Origin: Thermothelomyces thermophilus ATCC 42464
Taxonomy: Eukaryota; Ascomycota; Sordariomycetes; Sordariales; Chaetomiaceae
Direction: 5' to 3'
Assembly: GCF_000226095.1 (NCBI RefSeq)
Contig: NC_016472.1
Coordinates: 5,890,001-5,954,000, forward strand
DNA: 64,000 bases
Positions 37,801 through 49,501 of the stretch are shown here, piece by piece (position 1 is the stretch's first letter; each line of letters starts with the position of its first letter). The position numbers and the translations under genes were made by a program. The notes beneath the pieces are model-generated. The model was given only the letters and a program-made list of their open reading frames with translations. It had not been told where the DNA came from and searched no databases.

Positions 37801-38033
37801 ATAACTAGAGTAATAGGTTAAGATAGGAGAAATCGCTAGCATCGCTATAGACGGAACTAAGTTCGTATATTATTAGAAAGCCGAGAGACAAGACAAGACT
37901 AGGGAAGTACCAAAGGAATATAAAGGATACCTAGCATTCGAATCGAAGTATCTAGAAGGATTACTAGAGTACAGCCTATAGGATTACGAGATCAAGCTCA
38001 AGGAAGGAATATAACTAAAGTTCTTTAAGATTT
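34860..38033 (+). pseudogene. Gypsy D gag-pol, 5' part
   Basis: The frame begins with a coiled-coil-like N-terminus (LQQRIQELDQRDK readable after the Gln-type stops). A retrotransposon Gag domain follows at about 35.1-35.6 kb (GGTKEDLIGFLTNL). A CCHC zinc knuckle with mutated Cys is at about 35790-35860 (YYNYRNKGHYKQEC). About 2 kb of linker and protease region follow, ending at 38033, where Gypsy E is inserted just upstream of RT. The frame continues at 45573. Stops are TAG, TAA and a few TGA at Gln and Trp positions. Confidence 0.82.
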
Positions 38034-38449
38034 TGTTACGATTTGGCCGCATAAGGCAACCTAGCAGGGCACGTAGAACCAATCACAGGCAACAGATACA
38101 TAGCTAATTAGGAACAGATTATTAGGACTAAGGAATGATCCTAGATAAATCATTAGAACACTAACATAATCTAGTAAGTTAGATCATTAGATTATAGTAA
38201 TGATCTAAAGATCTAGAAGAAGACTAGGGGGAAGGAAATTATATATAGTCACTCGTTCTAGCAAACTCTAGGAGTTCACTAGTAATAGTAATCACAACTC
38301 ACAGTACCCTAACATTGTAAGGAGATAACTAAAGTGTTGTTATAAACCCTTTAGCTTTACTAAATCCCTTAGACGACCTGCTTACTAGCTCCGCTCAATC
38401 TACCTTTGTCTGAACCCTTTTAGAAGAAGTCTAAGTTAGGTTCGTTACA
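38034..38449 (+). repeat. 5' LTR of Gypsy E (416 bp)
   Basis: Direct repeat of 45152-45567. Differences between the two are transitions, and this copy is the more mutated (for example ataatctagt here against atgatccagt in the 3' copy). Confidence 0.92.
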
Positions 38450-38479
38450 CGTTGCTATCACTCCCTTTGTTCTATTATA

Positions 38480-41400
38480 GTTCAGAACGGAGGTGACTTT
38501 GACCTTGACACCGACATAGCTACTAACGTTACGGCCGAACAGCTGCTTGCCTAGATCGGTTAACTCTAGCAGCAGATCTAGGAGTTAGACTAGAGAGACA
38601 AGGCTGCCTAAGCTCGAATTAAGGAACTCAAGAACGGTGAAAAGTACTTGTAGAAATTGATTAACGAGGCTTACGCCAAAATCGAGACGCTCGAGACTAT
38701 TAAAGCGAGCCGTATTAAGATCAAACTACCCGGCAAATATAGAGGAACTAAGGAAGATCTTATAGGATTCTTGACAAACCTTTGATCCTACTTCTAGCTT
38801 AATAATGACAAGTTTCTAGACGAAAAAGCCAAAGTCCTTTATATAGCTATAAGACTAAAGGGTAAGGCACTTAGATAGTTCGAGCCTATGTAAAATGACT
38901 ATCTTACTAAGGAAGACGAAGACGACCGAGACGTATTTATATAGGCAGTCTTCCGATCTTACGATCGCTTTGAAGAAGAGCTTCGGAAGGTTTTTAGTGA
39001 CAAAGACAAGAAAATCTATATATAAGAAAGACTTGCTAATCTCCAACAGACCAAGTCAGTAGCCTCCTATACCGTATAGTTTAGATAGGACATATTTAAG
39101 TCCTAGTTTAACAATAAGGTATTAATATAATTATTCTATAATGGCCTAAAGGAAAAGGTCAAAGACAAGCTATATAAGTACGATCGACCTAAGACTTTAG
39201 ACAAATACATCGTACAGGCCATTAGAATTAATAATCGGCTCTATATATGAGAGTAGTAGAAACGAGGTCAAATAAATAGAACTATAGTTAAGGCTAACGA
39301 CAAGAAAAAACGAACATATACTAGTACCTCGTACGGGACGTACCCTAGAGCTATAGATATAGATATAGCGTAGAAGTAGGACCGGAAGAAGACAACTAAA
39401 GATAAGTCTAATGTTACCTACTATAACTATGGAAAGAAAGGGCACTATAAGCGAGAATGTCAAAGCCCGAAGAAAGAGTAGAAGCTAGTCCCTAGAAAAG
39501 AAATCGCGGATATTGACGAAACCACTAAGAACGTTACCAAAGTAGTAGCTACAAGCTACGAAGACAAGGATAGCAATATAGACAGTTTTAGACATAACGG
39601 TAATAGAGAAGACAGACAAGTACTATACTCTAAACTAGTTACTATAGACCTAGAAATAGGTCTTACTAAATAGGATACGGCCAGAGAGTACGTACTACTA
39701 ATTTCGATTTTCCTAGCCTTAAGATAGTAGGGTTTCACGGTCATATAGAGGCGGGATAGATTATAGACGACTAATACCTAAGGAACCAAAAGACCTAGAC
39801 CTAATGTTCTATTCCTATAGGAACGAATCGAAGGGTACTATAACGAAGTTTTCTAGCTTAATATAGAACTATACGAACAGGATAAACGTTTGACTTAACT
39901 TGCCTAGTAAAGCAATAAGATGAGGGACAAGACGAGGGAACTCTAACGTATCGTGGAAACTATCAAAGGAGAATAGCTTATAGTATATAATAGACCTGAT
40001 AGCTACGCCGAGTACTTTGACGATCAGTAACTTAGTAACGACGTACGGAACCTAGAATATTAGTTTATACGTACGAACCGCGGAAAAGACGAGCGTATGT
40101 AGGAAAGCTACTAGAAGAAACACTCTTACCTTAGCATTAGAGTACCTACGGTCTACGTATAGTGGGAAGGATTTAGGAGAGAATTCCAATACCTCCTAGG
40201 CGACGCCACGCGATTGTACCCTCAATACAAGGCATATACGCAAGTGCCCTGGTTCTAATGTGTGGCACATAAATACTAATACCACTTCTACGACAAATTC
40301 GAGAATAACTACTAGCCGACCTAATAAGGAAATGAGGACGGAAGCTTACGCCTGGTAGAGTAGGTCTACGATATAGGAAACAGAGCGGCCGAATTGCTCT
40401 AGAAGATTAAAGACCGGAGTCTAGAAAGCATCACGATAGTTCTAAAACAAGCCTAGCCTAGGCACTACGGAATAGGACGAGATATATAGGACTTATGCTA
40501 GAGTAACGATTGCCTCTACTATATAGACGAAAAGAAGTTACGAATTCGGGAGCTTTAGATAAAGCTATAGTACGTACAATAGAAAGTAGAACAGACCTAA
40601 TAGTAGGAAGCTATAAGCACTTAATGGCTTATAGAAATGAGTATAATAGACAAAGCCACTATTAGCCGAACGACTGAAGAGGTTAGCACTGACCTAGGAA
40701 ACGGGTCAGGGCTCTTTAAGGGGCCCGAAAACCATTAACGCCTGTATAGTGACGAGTAGTAGTATAGTATAGGAGGAACTACTACAAGAGACCACTATAT
40801 CGAGACCTCCCGGCAGAGATATAGGAAATCGCTATAATCGTTAGACGACGACGGTATGACAAGCGACTATAGATAATAGCATAATAGAAATAGCGCGAAA
40901 TGCTTATACTAGTAGATAGTAGAGTAGAGATAAACCTAATTTCGCCGACACTTGTAAATTAGCTATAGATACCCTAGAGAATAAAGCGGAAGTATAACAT
41001 AGTTAAAGGACCATTTCTAATATAATAGGTATATAGGGAGACTAAACCGATTAACATTACTATAGTAAGAAAGACTATAGTAGTTATATTTAGTATCGTA
41101 GATATAGGCGATGACAAAGACATAATACTAGGGTTACTATTACATGAAGATTACGACCTAGATATTAGCTAGAAGAATGGTAGCTACCTATAACCCCGAA
41201 TGGAGTCGTATTTAACTAGCAAGATGGGGAGCGCGCAAGGATCGCAAGAGGACGATGCTTAGGGGAAGGCATATCCTACGGATCTACTATAAGAGACGAA
41301 TAGTGGTAGACAGACTACTATAGACTCTAGAAGAAGCGGCAAAACGATAACGATAATGTAATAGGAAGAACGAGCTAAACCGTCGATAGCTATTCTCTCT

Positions 41401-44400
41401 GTTGATAAGTGCGGAGCACTATAATTAGAGCAGTAGGTCAAGACAGGAGAAATCGCTAGTATCGCTATAGACGGAACCAAGTTTATATACTATTAGAAAA
41501 CTAAGAGACAAGACAAGACTAGGGAAGTACCAAAGGAATATAAAGGACACCTAGCATTTAAACTAAAATATCTAGAAGGACTACTAGAATACGGCCTATA
41601 GGATTACGAGATCAAGCTTAAGGAAAGAGTATAACTAAAGTTCTTTAAGATTTACTATATAAGCTAAACGTAAAATAAAGAACTTAAGCAATATTTAGAG
41701 GAGAACCTTCGAAGAGGATATATCTACCTGTTAATATTGCTAGTAGGCTACCTAATCCTATTCATGCCTAAGAAAGACGGAAAGCTATAGTTATATGTCG
41801 ACTATTAGTAACTTAACGAACAGACTATGAAAAACCGATACCCATTACCACTAATCTCACGGCTCTAAGATTAGTTAGCAGGAGCCTAATATTTTACGCG
41901 TCTTGACTTGCCATCGGCCTATAACTATATATAGATCAAAGAAGGCGACAAGTGGAAAACGGCCTTTAGGACACCCTATAGCTACTATAAGTACCTTGTC
42001 ATGCCATTCGGACTTACGAACGCGCTAGCAACGTTCTAAGCCCTGATTAATCAAGCTATCTGACCCTTTCTTGACAAATTTGCAGTATGTTATCTCGACG
42101 ACATACTTATCTTCTCTAAGACGATAGATAAATACCGGAAGCACGTAAGAGTAGTACTAGACGCGCTATATATATACAAGCTATTAGTTAACAAGGAAAA
42201 GAGCGAATTATATATTAGGAAAACAGTATTTTTAAGGTACAAAATATCCCTAGGATAAATTTAGATAGAACCTTCAAAGGTTAAAGCTATCAAGAATTAG
42301 CTACGATTAACGATAGTTATAGAAGTACAAAGCTTTATCGGATTTACAAACTTCTACCAAATGTTTATTAGGAACTTTAGAGCAATCGTACGACCTTTAT
42401 ACAAACTTACTAAGAAGAATACTAAATTCTAATAGGAAGGACAATATAAGTAAGCATTTATACAGATCCGTAACGCCATTACTAAAGACCTAGTACTAGT
42501 ACTACTAGATCCTAAGAAACCATTTGAGGTAAAAACGGACGCTTTAGACTACGCCATCGGAAGACAATTAGGATAACGAGACGGACAAGGAAAGCTACAT
42601 CCTATAGCCTTCTTTTCAAAGAAGCTTGACAGACTACGTCTTAATTATCCAATCTACGACAAGGAACTACTTACGATTATCAAAGCTTTTAAGGAATGGC
42701 GACTATACCTTAGTAGTACGATTAAACTAGTATAGGTATACACGGATTACAAGAACCTGCGATACTTTACGACGACAAAGGAGCTTAACAGACGACAAAT
42801 ACGATAGGCAGAATTCCTCGTAGAATTTAACTTCGAGATCTGCTATAAGAAGGGCAAAGAGAATATACGAGCAGATATCTTAAGCCGACGAATAGATCAT
42901 ACAGAAGAACGGATAGAAATAACACTACCGTTATTCAAGGAACAAATAGATAGGACGCTATATCACGAGATACAAACACCCGTAGAAGACGATCTACTCG
43001 ACTTATTCCTAGAATATTATATAATCTTTCGAGAAGAAAGGATTAACGAGACATAGTATTAAATGGCACCTAGACTAGTAGTACTTAACGGAGTCGAAGA
43101 AAGAGATAGGAAACTCTGGTACTAAGGCAAAGCGTATATCTACGACAAAGATCAATAGCTACGAATGATTTAAGAACTCTATAAGTTGAAACTCGGAGGA
43201 TACAAAGGAGTTACGAAAACTATCGTATAAGTCAAGAAACACTACGACTTTCTATAGTTAATAGCACAAGTCAAGGAAGTCATATAAAGCTACGATATCT
43301 ATAATTGAAGCAAAACGGCACGATATAAGCTATATAGGCTACTTTAGCCACTGCTAACACCTGACAAACCATGGAGTTCGGTCACGATAGACTTTATCAT
43401 AAAGTTACTAGAATCTAAGGACATAGCTACAGGAGTAATCTACGATAGTATCCTTACTATAGTAGATTGCCTAACTAAGTAAGTATACTTCTTCCCTTAC
43501 AAGGAATCCTAGATAGCTAAACAGCTAGTAGACGTAATCTATCGGCAAGTTACATTAGTATATACTTGGCTATAAGAATAGATCACCGATAGAGATACCA
43601 AATTCGTATCAAAGTTCTAGTAAGCATTAATATAACGATTAGGCGTCAATAGCAAGCTATTAACGGCATATTACCTATAGATCGATAGACAAACAGAGCG
43701 ACTAAACCAAGTCGTTAAATAGTATCTCCGTTCTTACGTCAACTACTAATAAGACGACTAGGTCATACTATTGCCAACAGTATAACTTGCTTATAACACA
43801 ACGCTAATGGAAACGACTAAGGTCACACCATTCTTTACGAACTATAGATATAAAGCAGACCTTAGACAAGGACTAGAGATTATAGTGCCGAGAGCAGTAG
43901 TTAAAGCAGAACAAATGTACACACTATATAAAAAGCTCAAAAAGGAACTCGAGTTTATCAAAACTAAGATAAAGAACTACTATAACAAATATAGGCTTAA
44001 GGGACCTTGCCTAGAGAGGGGAGACAAAGTTTACCTAATCTTACGATACCTACAAACTAAACGATTAAACGAGAAGCTAGACTTTAAAAAATTAGGACTA
44101 TTCGTTATCAAAGAGCAAATCTCGACATCTAACTATCGACTATCGTTACCGTCATCTATATGACTACGGACGGACGTTTTTCATATTTCACTCTTAGAAC
44201 CAGTGCTAAAGGACGCTAAGATTGCTATAAATATCGAAGCAGAGGATAAAGAGGAAGAATAGGACGTCGAAGAAATTCTAGATTTATATATTGTTAATAG
44301 AGAACTATAATATCTAGTTAAATAGCTCGATTTTAAACTAAAAGACAACTTATAGGAACCTATCAAGAACCTAAATTGCCCTAAGAAACTTTAGCAGTTC

Positions 44401-44410
44401 TACTAGAGGA
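38480..44410 (+). pseudogene. Gypsy E gag-pol polyprotein
   Basis: A single reading frame appears to carry gag and pol without a shift. Gag domain lies near 38.7-39.2 kb, and a zinc knuckle at 39416-39470 (YYNYGKKGHYKREC; two Cys now Tyr). RT spans 41.7-42.25 kb: MPKKDGK, then the intact catalytic box YLDDILIFSKT from 42091. RNase H is at 42.5-42.9 kb (KTDALDYAIG) and the integrase at about 43.1-44.1 kb, including a 118-codon clean stretch at 43807-44163. A chromodomain lies at about 44275-44410 (ILDLYIVNREL, EPIKNLNCPKKL). Stops fall at Gln and Trp positions. A Ty3/Gypsy chromovirus. Confidence 0.88.
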
Positions 44411-44413
44411 ACC

Positions 44414-45019
44414 CTAATCGACTAAGAGCGACGAACTAGAGACTAACCTAAAATCGGCTAGCAAGGACGGATCTAAAGGAACTTTAGGATATACGGTATC
44501 CTAAAGCTATCCGAAATTAGTAGATAGGCGAGATAAGGTTAAAGAAGACGTAGTAACCCTAGAAGCCTCCGCTGCCGCCGCCGCTTCAGCCTCCTCACGC
44601 TCTACTCGCTCTAACTCCTCCATACTGTCGATACCCCAAGCGATAGCCCGCATCATTTTCTCGAACCATATTTGCTTTTAGAGGCGTAAACGGTTAACCT
44701 TTGCTATAGATACCGCTAACTTAGCCTTAGCCTTTTCCATCTTAGCCTTAAGCTTATCATACTACGAAACGATTCAATTAAGTTATTAAACCGAAATCCT
44801 AAATATATCGTATTAAGACTGGCTATGACGAACGTATTCGAGACAGCGAGAAGAATTAGAAGCTAACACCTCGCAAGATGACTTATAAAACTTATAGAAA
44901 GAATACGGACGCTATATAAGGGTAGGCACACGGAGAATCAATTAAATTAACTTAAAGCGCCGGATGGACTTCGGATAGAAATTACAAGATTTCGACCTCT
45001 TCTTTATATAGTTAGCCAT
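44414..45019 (-). pseudogene. Antisense ORF of Gypsy E (Cys cluster plus coiled coil)
   Basis: Starts ATG at 45019 (MANYIKKRSKSCNFYP) and runs 202 codons to TAG 44414-44416, just past the chromodomain on the other strand. All internal stops are TAG, TAA or TGA at plausible Gln/Trp positions. The N-terminal half has spaced Cys (SSCEVLASNSSRCLEYVRHS, where Tyr probably replaces Cys). It is followed by a coiled coil (KLKAKMEKAKAKLAVSIAKV) and an acidic Glu/Ala-rich segment (SMEELERVEREEAEAAAAA). This looks like a small DNA- or protein-binding protein. Elements D and C have counterparts in the same place and orientation. The function and the family name are not known to me. Confidence 0.65.
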
Positions 45020-45151
45020 TTTGGTAACATTACGAAGGAAAGAAGAGAAGGGAAAAGCTAGAAATGTAACTACTTATAAACGTAAGATGTTAGCGCTATT
45101 TAAAATGAACCTAGGTCTTTCAAGGACGAAAGACCTAGAGGAGGGGCATCG

Positions 45152-45567
45152 TGTTACAATTTGGCCGTATAAGGCAACCTGGCAGGGCACGCAGAACCAA
45201 TCACAGGCAACAGATACATAGCCAATTAGGAACAGATCATCAGGACTAAGGAATGATCCTAGATAGATCATTAGGACACCAACATGATCCAGTAAGTTAG
45301 ATCATTGGATCATGGTAATGATCTAAAGATCCAGAAGAAGACTAGGGGGAAGGAAATTGTATATAGTCACTCGTTCTGGCGAACTCTGGGAGTTCACTAG
45401 TGATAGTAATCACAACTCACAGTACCCTAACATTGTGAGGAGACAACTAAAGTGTTGTTGTAAACCCTTTGGCTTTACCGAATCCCTTAGACGACCTACT
45501 TGCTGGCTCTGCTTAATCTACCTTCGTCTGAACCCTTTTAGAAGAAGTCTAAGTTAGGTTCATTACA
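45152..45567 (+). repeat. 3' LTR of Gypsy E (416 bp)
   Basis: Direct repeat of 38034-38449, followed by GATTT (45568-45572). Small open frames at 45021-45221, 45074-45271 and 45357-45557 overlap it and are not genes. Confidence 0.92.
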
Positions 45568-45572
45568 GATTT

Positions 45573-48340
45573 ACTATACGAGCTAGATATAGAACGAAGA
45601 ACTTAAGCGATACTTAGAGGAGAACCTTTAAAGAGGATATATCTGCCTATTGACATCGCTAGCAGGTTACCTAATTCTATTTATGCCTAAGAAAGACGGA
45701 AAGCTATAGTTATATGTCGACTATTGGCAACTTAACGAACAGACTATGAAAAACCAATACCTATTATTACTAATCTTACGGCTCCGAGATTAGTTAGTAG
45801 GAGCCTAATATTTTACGCGTCTTGACTTGCTATCGGCCTATAACTATATATAGATTAAAGAAGGCGACAAGTAGAAAACGGCCTTTAGGATACCCTATGG
45901 CCATTATAAGTACCTTGTTATGCCATTTGGACTTATAAACGTGCTAGTAACGTTCTAAGCCCTGATTAATTAAGCTATCCGACCCTTTCTCGACAAATTT
46001 ACGGTATATTACCTTAACAATATACTTATCTTCTCTAAAACGATAGACAAACACTAGAAGTATATAAAAGTAGTACTAGACGCGTTATATGTGTACAAGC
46101 TATTAGTTAACAAGGAAAAGAGCAAATTCCATGTTAGGAAAACGGTGTTTTTAGGATACAAGATATTCCTAGGACAAATCCGGATAGAACCTTCAAAGAT
46201 TAAAGCTATTAAGAATTGGCTATAACCGACGTTAGTCACGGAAGTACGAAGCTTCATCAGATTTACAAACTTCTACCGGATGTTTATTAGGAACTTTAGA
46301 GCGATCGTACGACCTTTATATAAACTTACTAGGAAGAACGCTAAATTCTAATAGGAAGAGCAATATAAGCAAGCACTTATGTAGATCCGCAATACTATTA
46401 CTAAAGACTTAATACTAGTATTACCAGACCCTAAGAAGCCATTTGAGGTAGAAACAGACGCTTTAGACTATGCCATCGGAGGACAATTAGGACAACGAGA
46501 TAGATAAGGAAAGCTATATCCTATAGCCTTCTTTTTAAAGAAGCTCGATAGACTATGTCTTAATTATCTAATCTATAACAAGGAACTACTTACGATTGTC
46601 AAAGCTTTTAAGGAATAACGACTATACCTTAGTAGTACGATTAAACTAGTATAAGTATATACAGATTATAAGAATTTGTAATACTTTATAATGACGAAAG
46701 AACTTAACAGATGATAAATATAATAGGCAGAATTCCTTGTAGAATTTAACTTTGAGATCCGCTATAAGAAGGGCAAAGAGAATATACAAGCGGATGCCTT
46801 AAGCTAACAAACGGATTATACGGAAGGATAAATGGAAACAACGCTACTATTATTCAAGGAACGAATAGACAGAACGCTACATCACGAAATGTAGACACCT
46901 ATAGAAGATAACCTACTCGACTCGTTCCTAGAATGTTATATAATCTTTCGAGAAGAAAGGATCGACAAAGCATAGTATTAAGCAATACCCGGACTAGCGG
47001 TACCTGACGAAGTAGAAGAAAAAGATAGGAAACTCTGGTACCGAGGCAAAGTATATATCTATGACAAAGACTAACAGCTACAAATGATTCGAAAACTCCA
47101 TAAGTCGAAACTCGGAGGATATAAAGGAGTTACGAAGACTATTATATAAGTTAAGAAACACTATAACTTTCTATAGTTAATAATACAAGTTAAGGAAGTC
47201 GTACGGAGCTACGATATCTACAATCGAAGCAAAATGGCACGATATAAGCTATATAGGCTACTTTAGCCACTGTTAATAGCTGACAAACCATAGAGTTTAG
47301 TTACAATAGACTTTATTACGAAACTGCTAGAATCTAAGGATATGGCTATAGGGGTAATCTACGATAGTATTCTCACTATAGTAGATCGCCTAACTAAATG
47401 GGCATACTTCTTCCCGTATAAGGAGTCCTAGATAGCTAAACAGTTAGTAGATATGATCTATCGGCAAGTCGCATTAGTATATGCTTGGCTATAAGAATAG
47501 ATCACCGACAGAGATACCAAGTTCGTATCGAAGTTCTAGTAAGCGTTAATGTAATAATTAGGCGTTAATAGCAAGCTATTAATGGCATTTTACCTATAGA
47601 CTAATAGATAAACGAAGCAACTAAACCAAGTTATCGAGTAGTACCTCCGTTCTTACGTCAACTATTAGCAAGATAATTAGGTTATACTATTGCTAACGGC
47701 ACAACTTGCTTATAATATAATGCTAATAGAAACGACTAAAGTCATACTGTTCTTCGCAAACTATAGATATAAAGCAGACCTTAGGCAAGGACTAGAGGTT
47801 ATAGTGCCAAGAGTAGTAGTCAAAGTAGAACAAATGTATATAGTATACAAGAAACTTAAAAAGGAACTCGAGTTTATCAAGATTAGAATAAAGAACTACT
47901 ATAATAAATATAGGCTCGAGGGACCTTGCCTAGAGAGGGGAGACAAAGTCTACCTAATCGTACGAAACTTATAAACCAAACGACTAAGCACAAAGCTAGA
48001 CTTTAAGAAAGTCAGACCCTTCGTTATCAAAGAACAAATTTCGATATCTAACTATTGACTATCGTTACTATTATCTATACGACTACGGACGGATGTTTTT
48101 TATATTTCACTTCTCAAACTAGCACCGAAAAACGCTAAGGTTGCTACGTATATCGAAGCAGAGGACAAAGAGGAAAAATAGGACGTCAAAGAAATTCTAC
48201 ATTTACGTATTATTAACGGGGAACTATAGTACCTAGTTAAGTGGCTTAATTTCGGACTAGAAAATAACTTATAGGAACTAGTTAAGAATTTGAACTACCC
48301 TAAGAAACTAGAACAGTTCTACTACTAGAACCCGGATCGA
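45573..48340 (+). pseudogene. Gypsy D pol, 3' part (RT, RNase H, integrase, chromodomain)
   Basis: Continues the frame broken at 38033. RT has MPKKDGK near 45690, and the catalytic box YLNNILIFSKT near 46010 has both Asp changed to Asn. RNase H is near 46.4-46.8 kb, and integrase runs to about 48.0 kb, with a 94-codon clean stretch at 47690-47974 close to the integrase end. The chromodomain is at about 48190-48335 (EILHLRIINGEL, ELVKNLNYPKKL). It is co-linear with 41.65-44.41 kb of Gypsy E and more heavily mutated. Confidence 0.85.
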
Positions 48341-48942
48341 CCGTAGGCACTGGCTCGGACAAAACGGCCAAGTCGGCCTCCGACAAATCTAGGCCTAAAG
48401 AGGACTAGTCAAACGGGACATTAGCACCCTAGGACCGTATGTCACTAATGATATGTACCTCGGAATCCTATACCCTCCGTTCTTCTACCTCTATTTCCTC
48501 TAGAGACTGTATACCTCGACGAAACAGCTCGGAACCCTGCTCCTTCAAGAAACGTTTCTAGCGATAAAGACGAGCTAATTGACCGATAGCTGTCTAAAGT
48601 TAAGTTTGAAGAACGAAAAGGGCCTCTTTAGCATTAGCCTCTTCTTGTTCTACGTGTTTTTGTTTAGATATAATCTTCGTTACTATAAAAAGATTAGCTA
48701 TAAACATTAAGGCAATAACTAGGCCATAAACAAGTAGACGCTATATTAGAACTATCGTAAGAACGACCCTAACGTATATACTCGCTATAGCAAGAAGAGC
48801 CTAATGCCATATAATAAGCCAAGTTCTGCTTAAAATATCACAAACATAGTATGACGTCTATACTAGAGGAGTTAATAAAAGAAGCAAGCGCGGCGTGCTA
48901 TTAGGATTTCAAAGATCGGCACTTAGAGATACGATCTGCCAT
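48282..48942 (-). pseudogene. Antisense ORF of Gypsy D (frameshifted)
   Basis: Starts ATG at 48942 (MADRISKCRSLKS). An upstream segment has Cys/Tyr spacing (GSSCYSEYIRQGRSYDSS), matching the Cys cluster of the Gypsy E antisense frame. A frameshift near 48.65 kb then leads into a coiled coil (ARLYR, KRFLKEQGSELFRRGIQSLE) and an acidic C-terminus. The order Cys cluster, coiled coil, Glu-rich, Ser/Asp-rich tail is the same as in Gypsy E, although the sequences differ considerably. It ends over the chromodomain of pol on the opposite strand. Confidence 0.55.
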
Positions 48943-49069
48943 CTTATTAGCTACTAGTAGTACGGAAAAAAGGAAAAAAATTGCAAGGTATACATAGAAA
49001 AGGATATTAGCGCTATTTAAAATGACCTAAGAGGGCTTTTAGGTTAAAAGCCTCGGAGGGAGGGCATTA

Positions 49070-49496
49070 TGTCATAGAAATATATATATAGCTACCGCCT
49101 AGGCCACTAATATAAACAGGCTAATCAAGCCGAAGAATGATAGACCAATCAGGATAGGATCACACTTAGCAAGAAACGATCCCAGCAGAGGATCACTAGC
49201 TCACGACGTGATCTAGGTAAGCTAGTACGGAGGATCACCACGACCGCTAGTAATCCTAGGATTATATATATATGTAGATAGTCACTCGTTATAGTGGACT
49301 CTAGGAGTTCACCAGTGGTAACAATCACAATCACAGTACTTATACTAAGTATTGCTGATTACTGTAAGAAATAACTCTAAGTGTTATTATGAACCCTTTG
49401 GCTTTACCGAATCCCTCAGACGACCTGCCTGCCTGTCCCGCTCAATCCACCTTTGTCTGAACCCTTTTAGAAGAAGTCTGAGCTGGGTTCGTCACA
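49070..49496 (+). repeat. 3' LTR of Gypsy D (427 bp)
   Basis: Direct repeat of 34403-34829, followed by CTTCT (49497-49501). It retains more CA/TG dinucleotides than the 5' copy. Confidence 0.92.
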
Positions 49497-49501
49497 CTTC
49501 T

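Larger units (their letters stand above)
38034..45567 (+). mobile_element. Gypsy element E, full length (7.53 kb), nested in D
   Basis: LTRs of 416 bp each, starting TGTTAC and ending ATTACA or GTTACA. The target duplication GATTT is at 38029-38033 and 45568-45572. It is the youngest insertion of the nest by position (E in D in Copia-2). It carries gag-pol in one plus-strand frame and an antisense Cys/coiled-coil frame. It is the least mutated Gypsy element here, and its RT catalytic box is intact, but many stops remain. Confidence 0.94.
34403..49496 (+). mobile_element. Gypsy element D, full length, interrupted by Gypsy E
   Basis: LTRs of 427 bp each (34403-34829, 49070-49496), TGTCACAG at the start and GTCACA at the end, 5-bp duplication CTTCT. 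Its own sequence is about 7.55 kb (34403-38033 plus 45573-49496). Gypsy E occupies 38034-45567 within it. Sequence on the two sides of E joins in frame and matches E itself, so D and E are relatives. D inserted into Copia-2 pol between integrase and RT. Confidence 0.93.

Noticed and set aside
45021-45557. Small frames of about 65 codons in and beside the Gypsy E 3' LTR
   Set aside because: They overlap each other on both strands within an LTR and have no counterparts in the paired 5' LTR.
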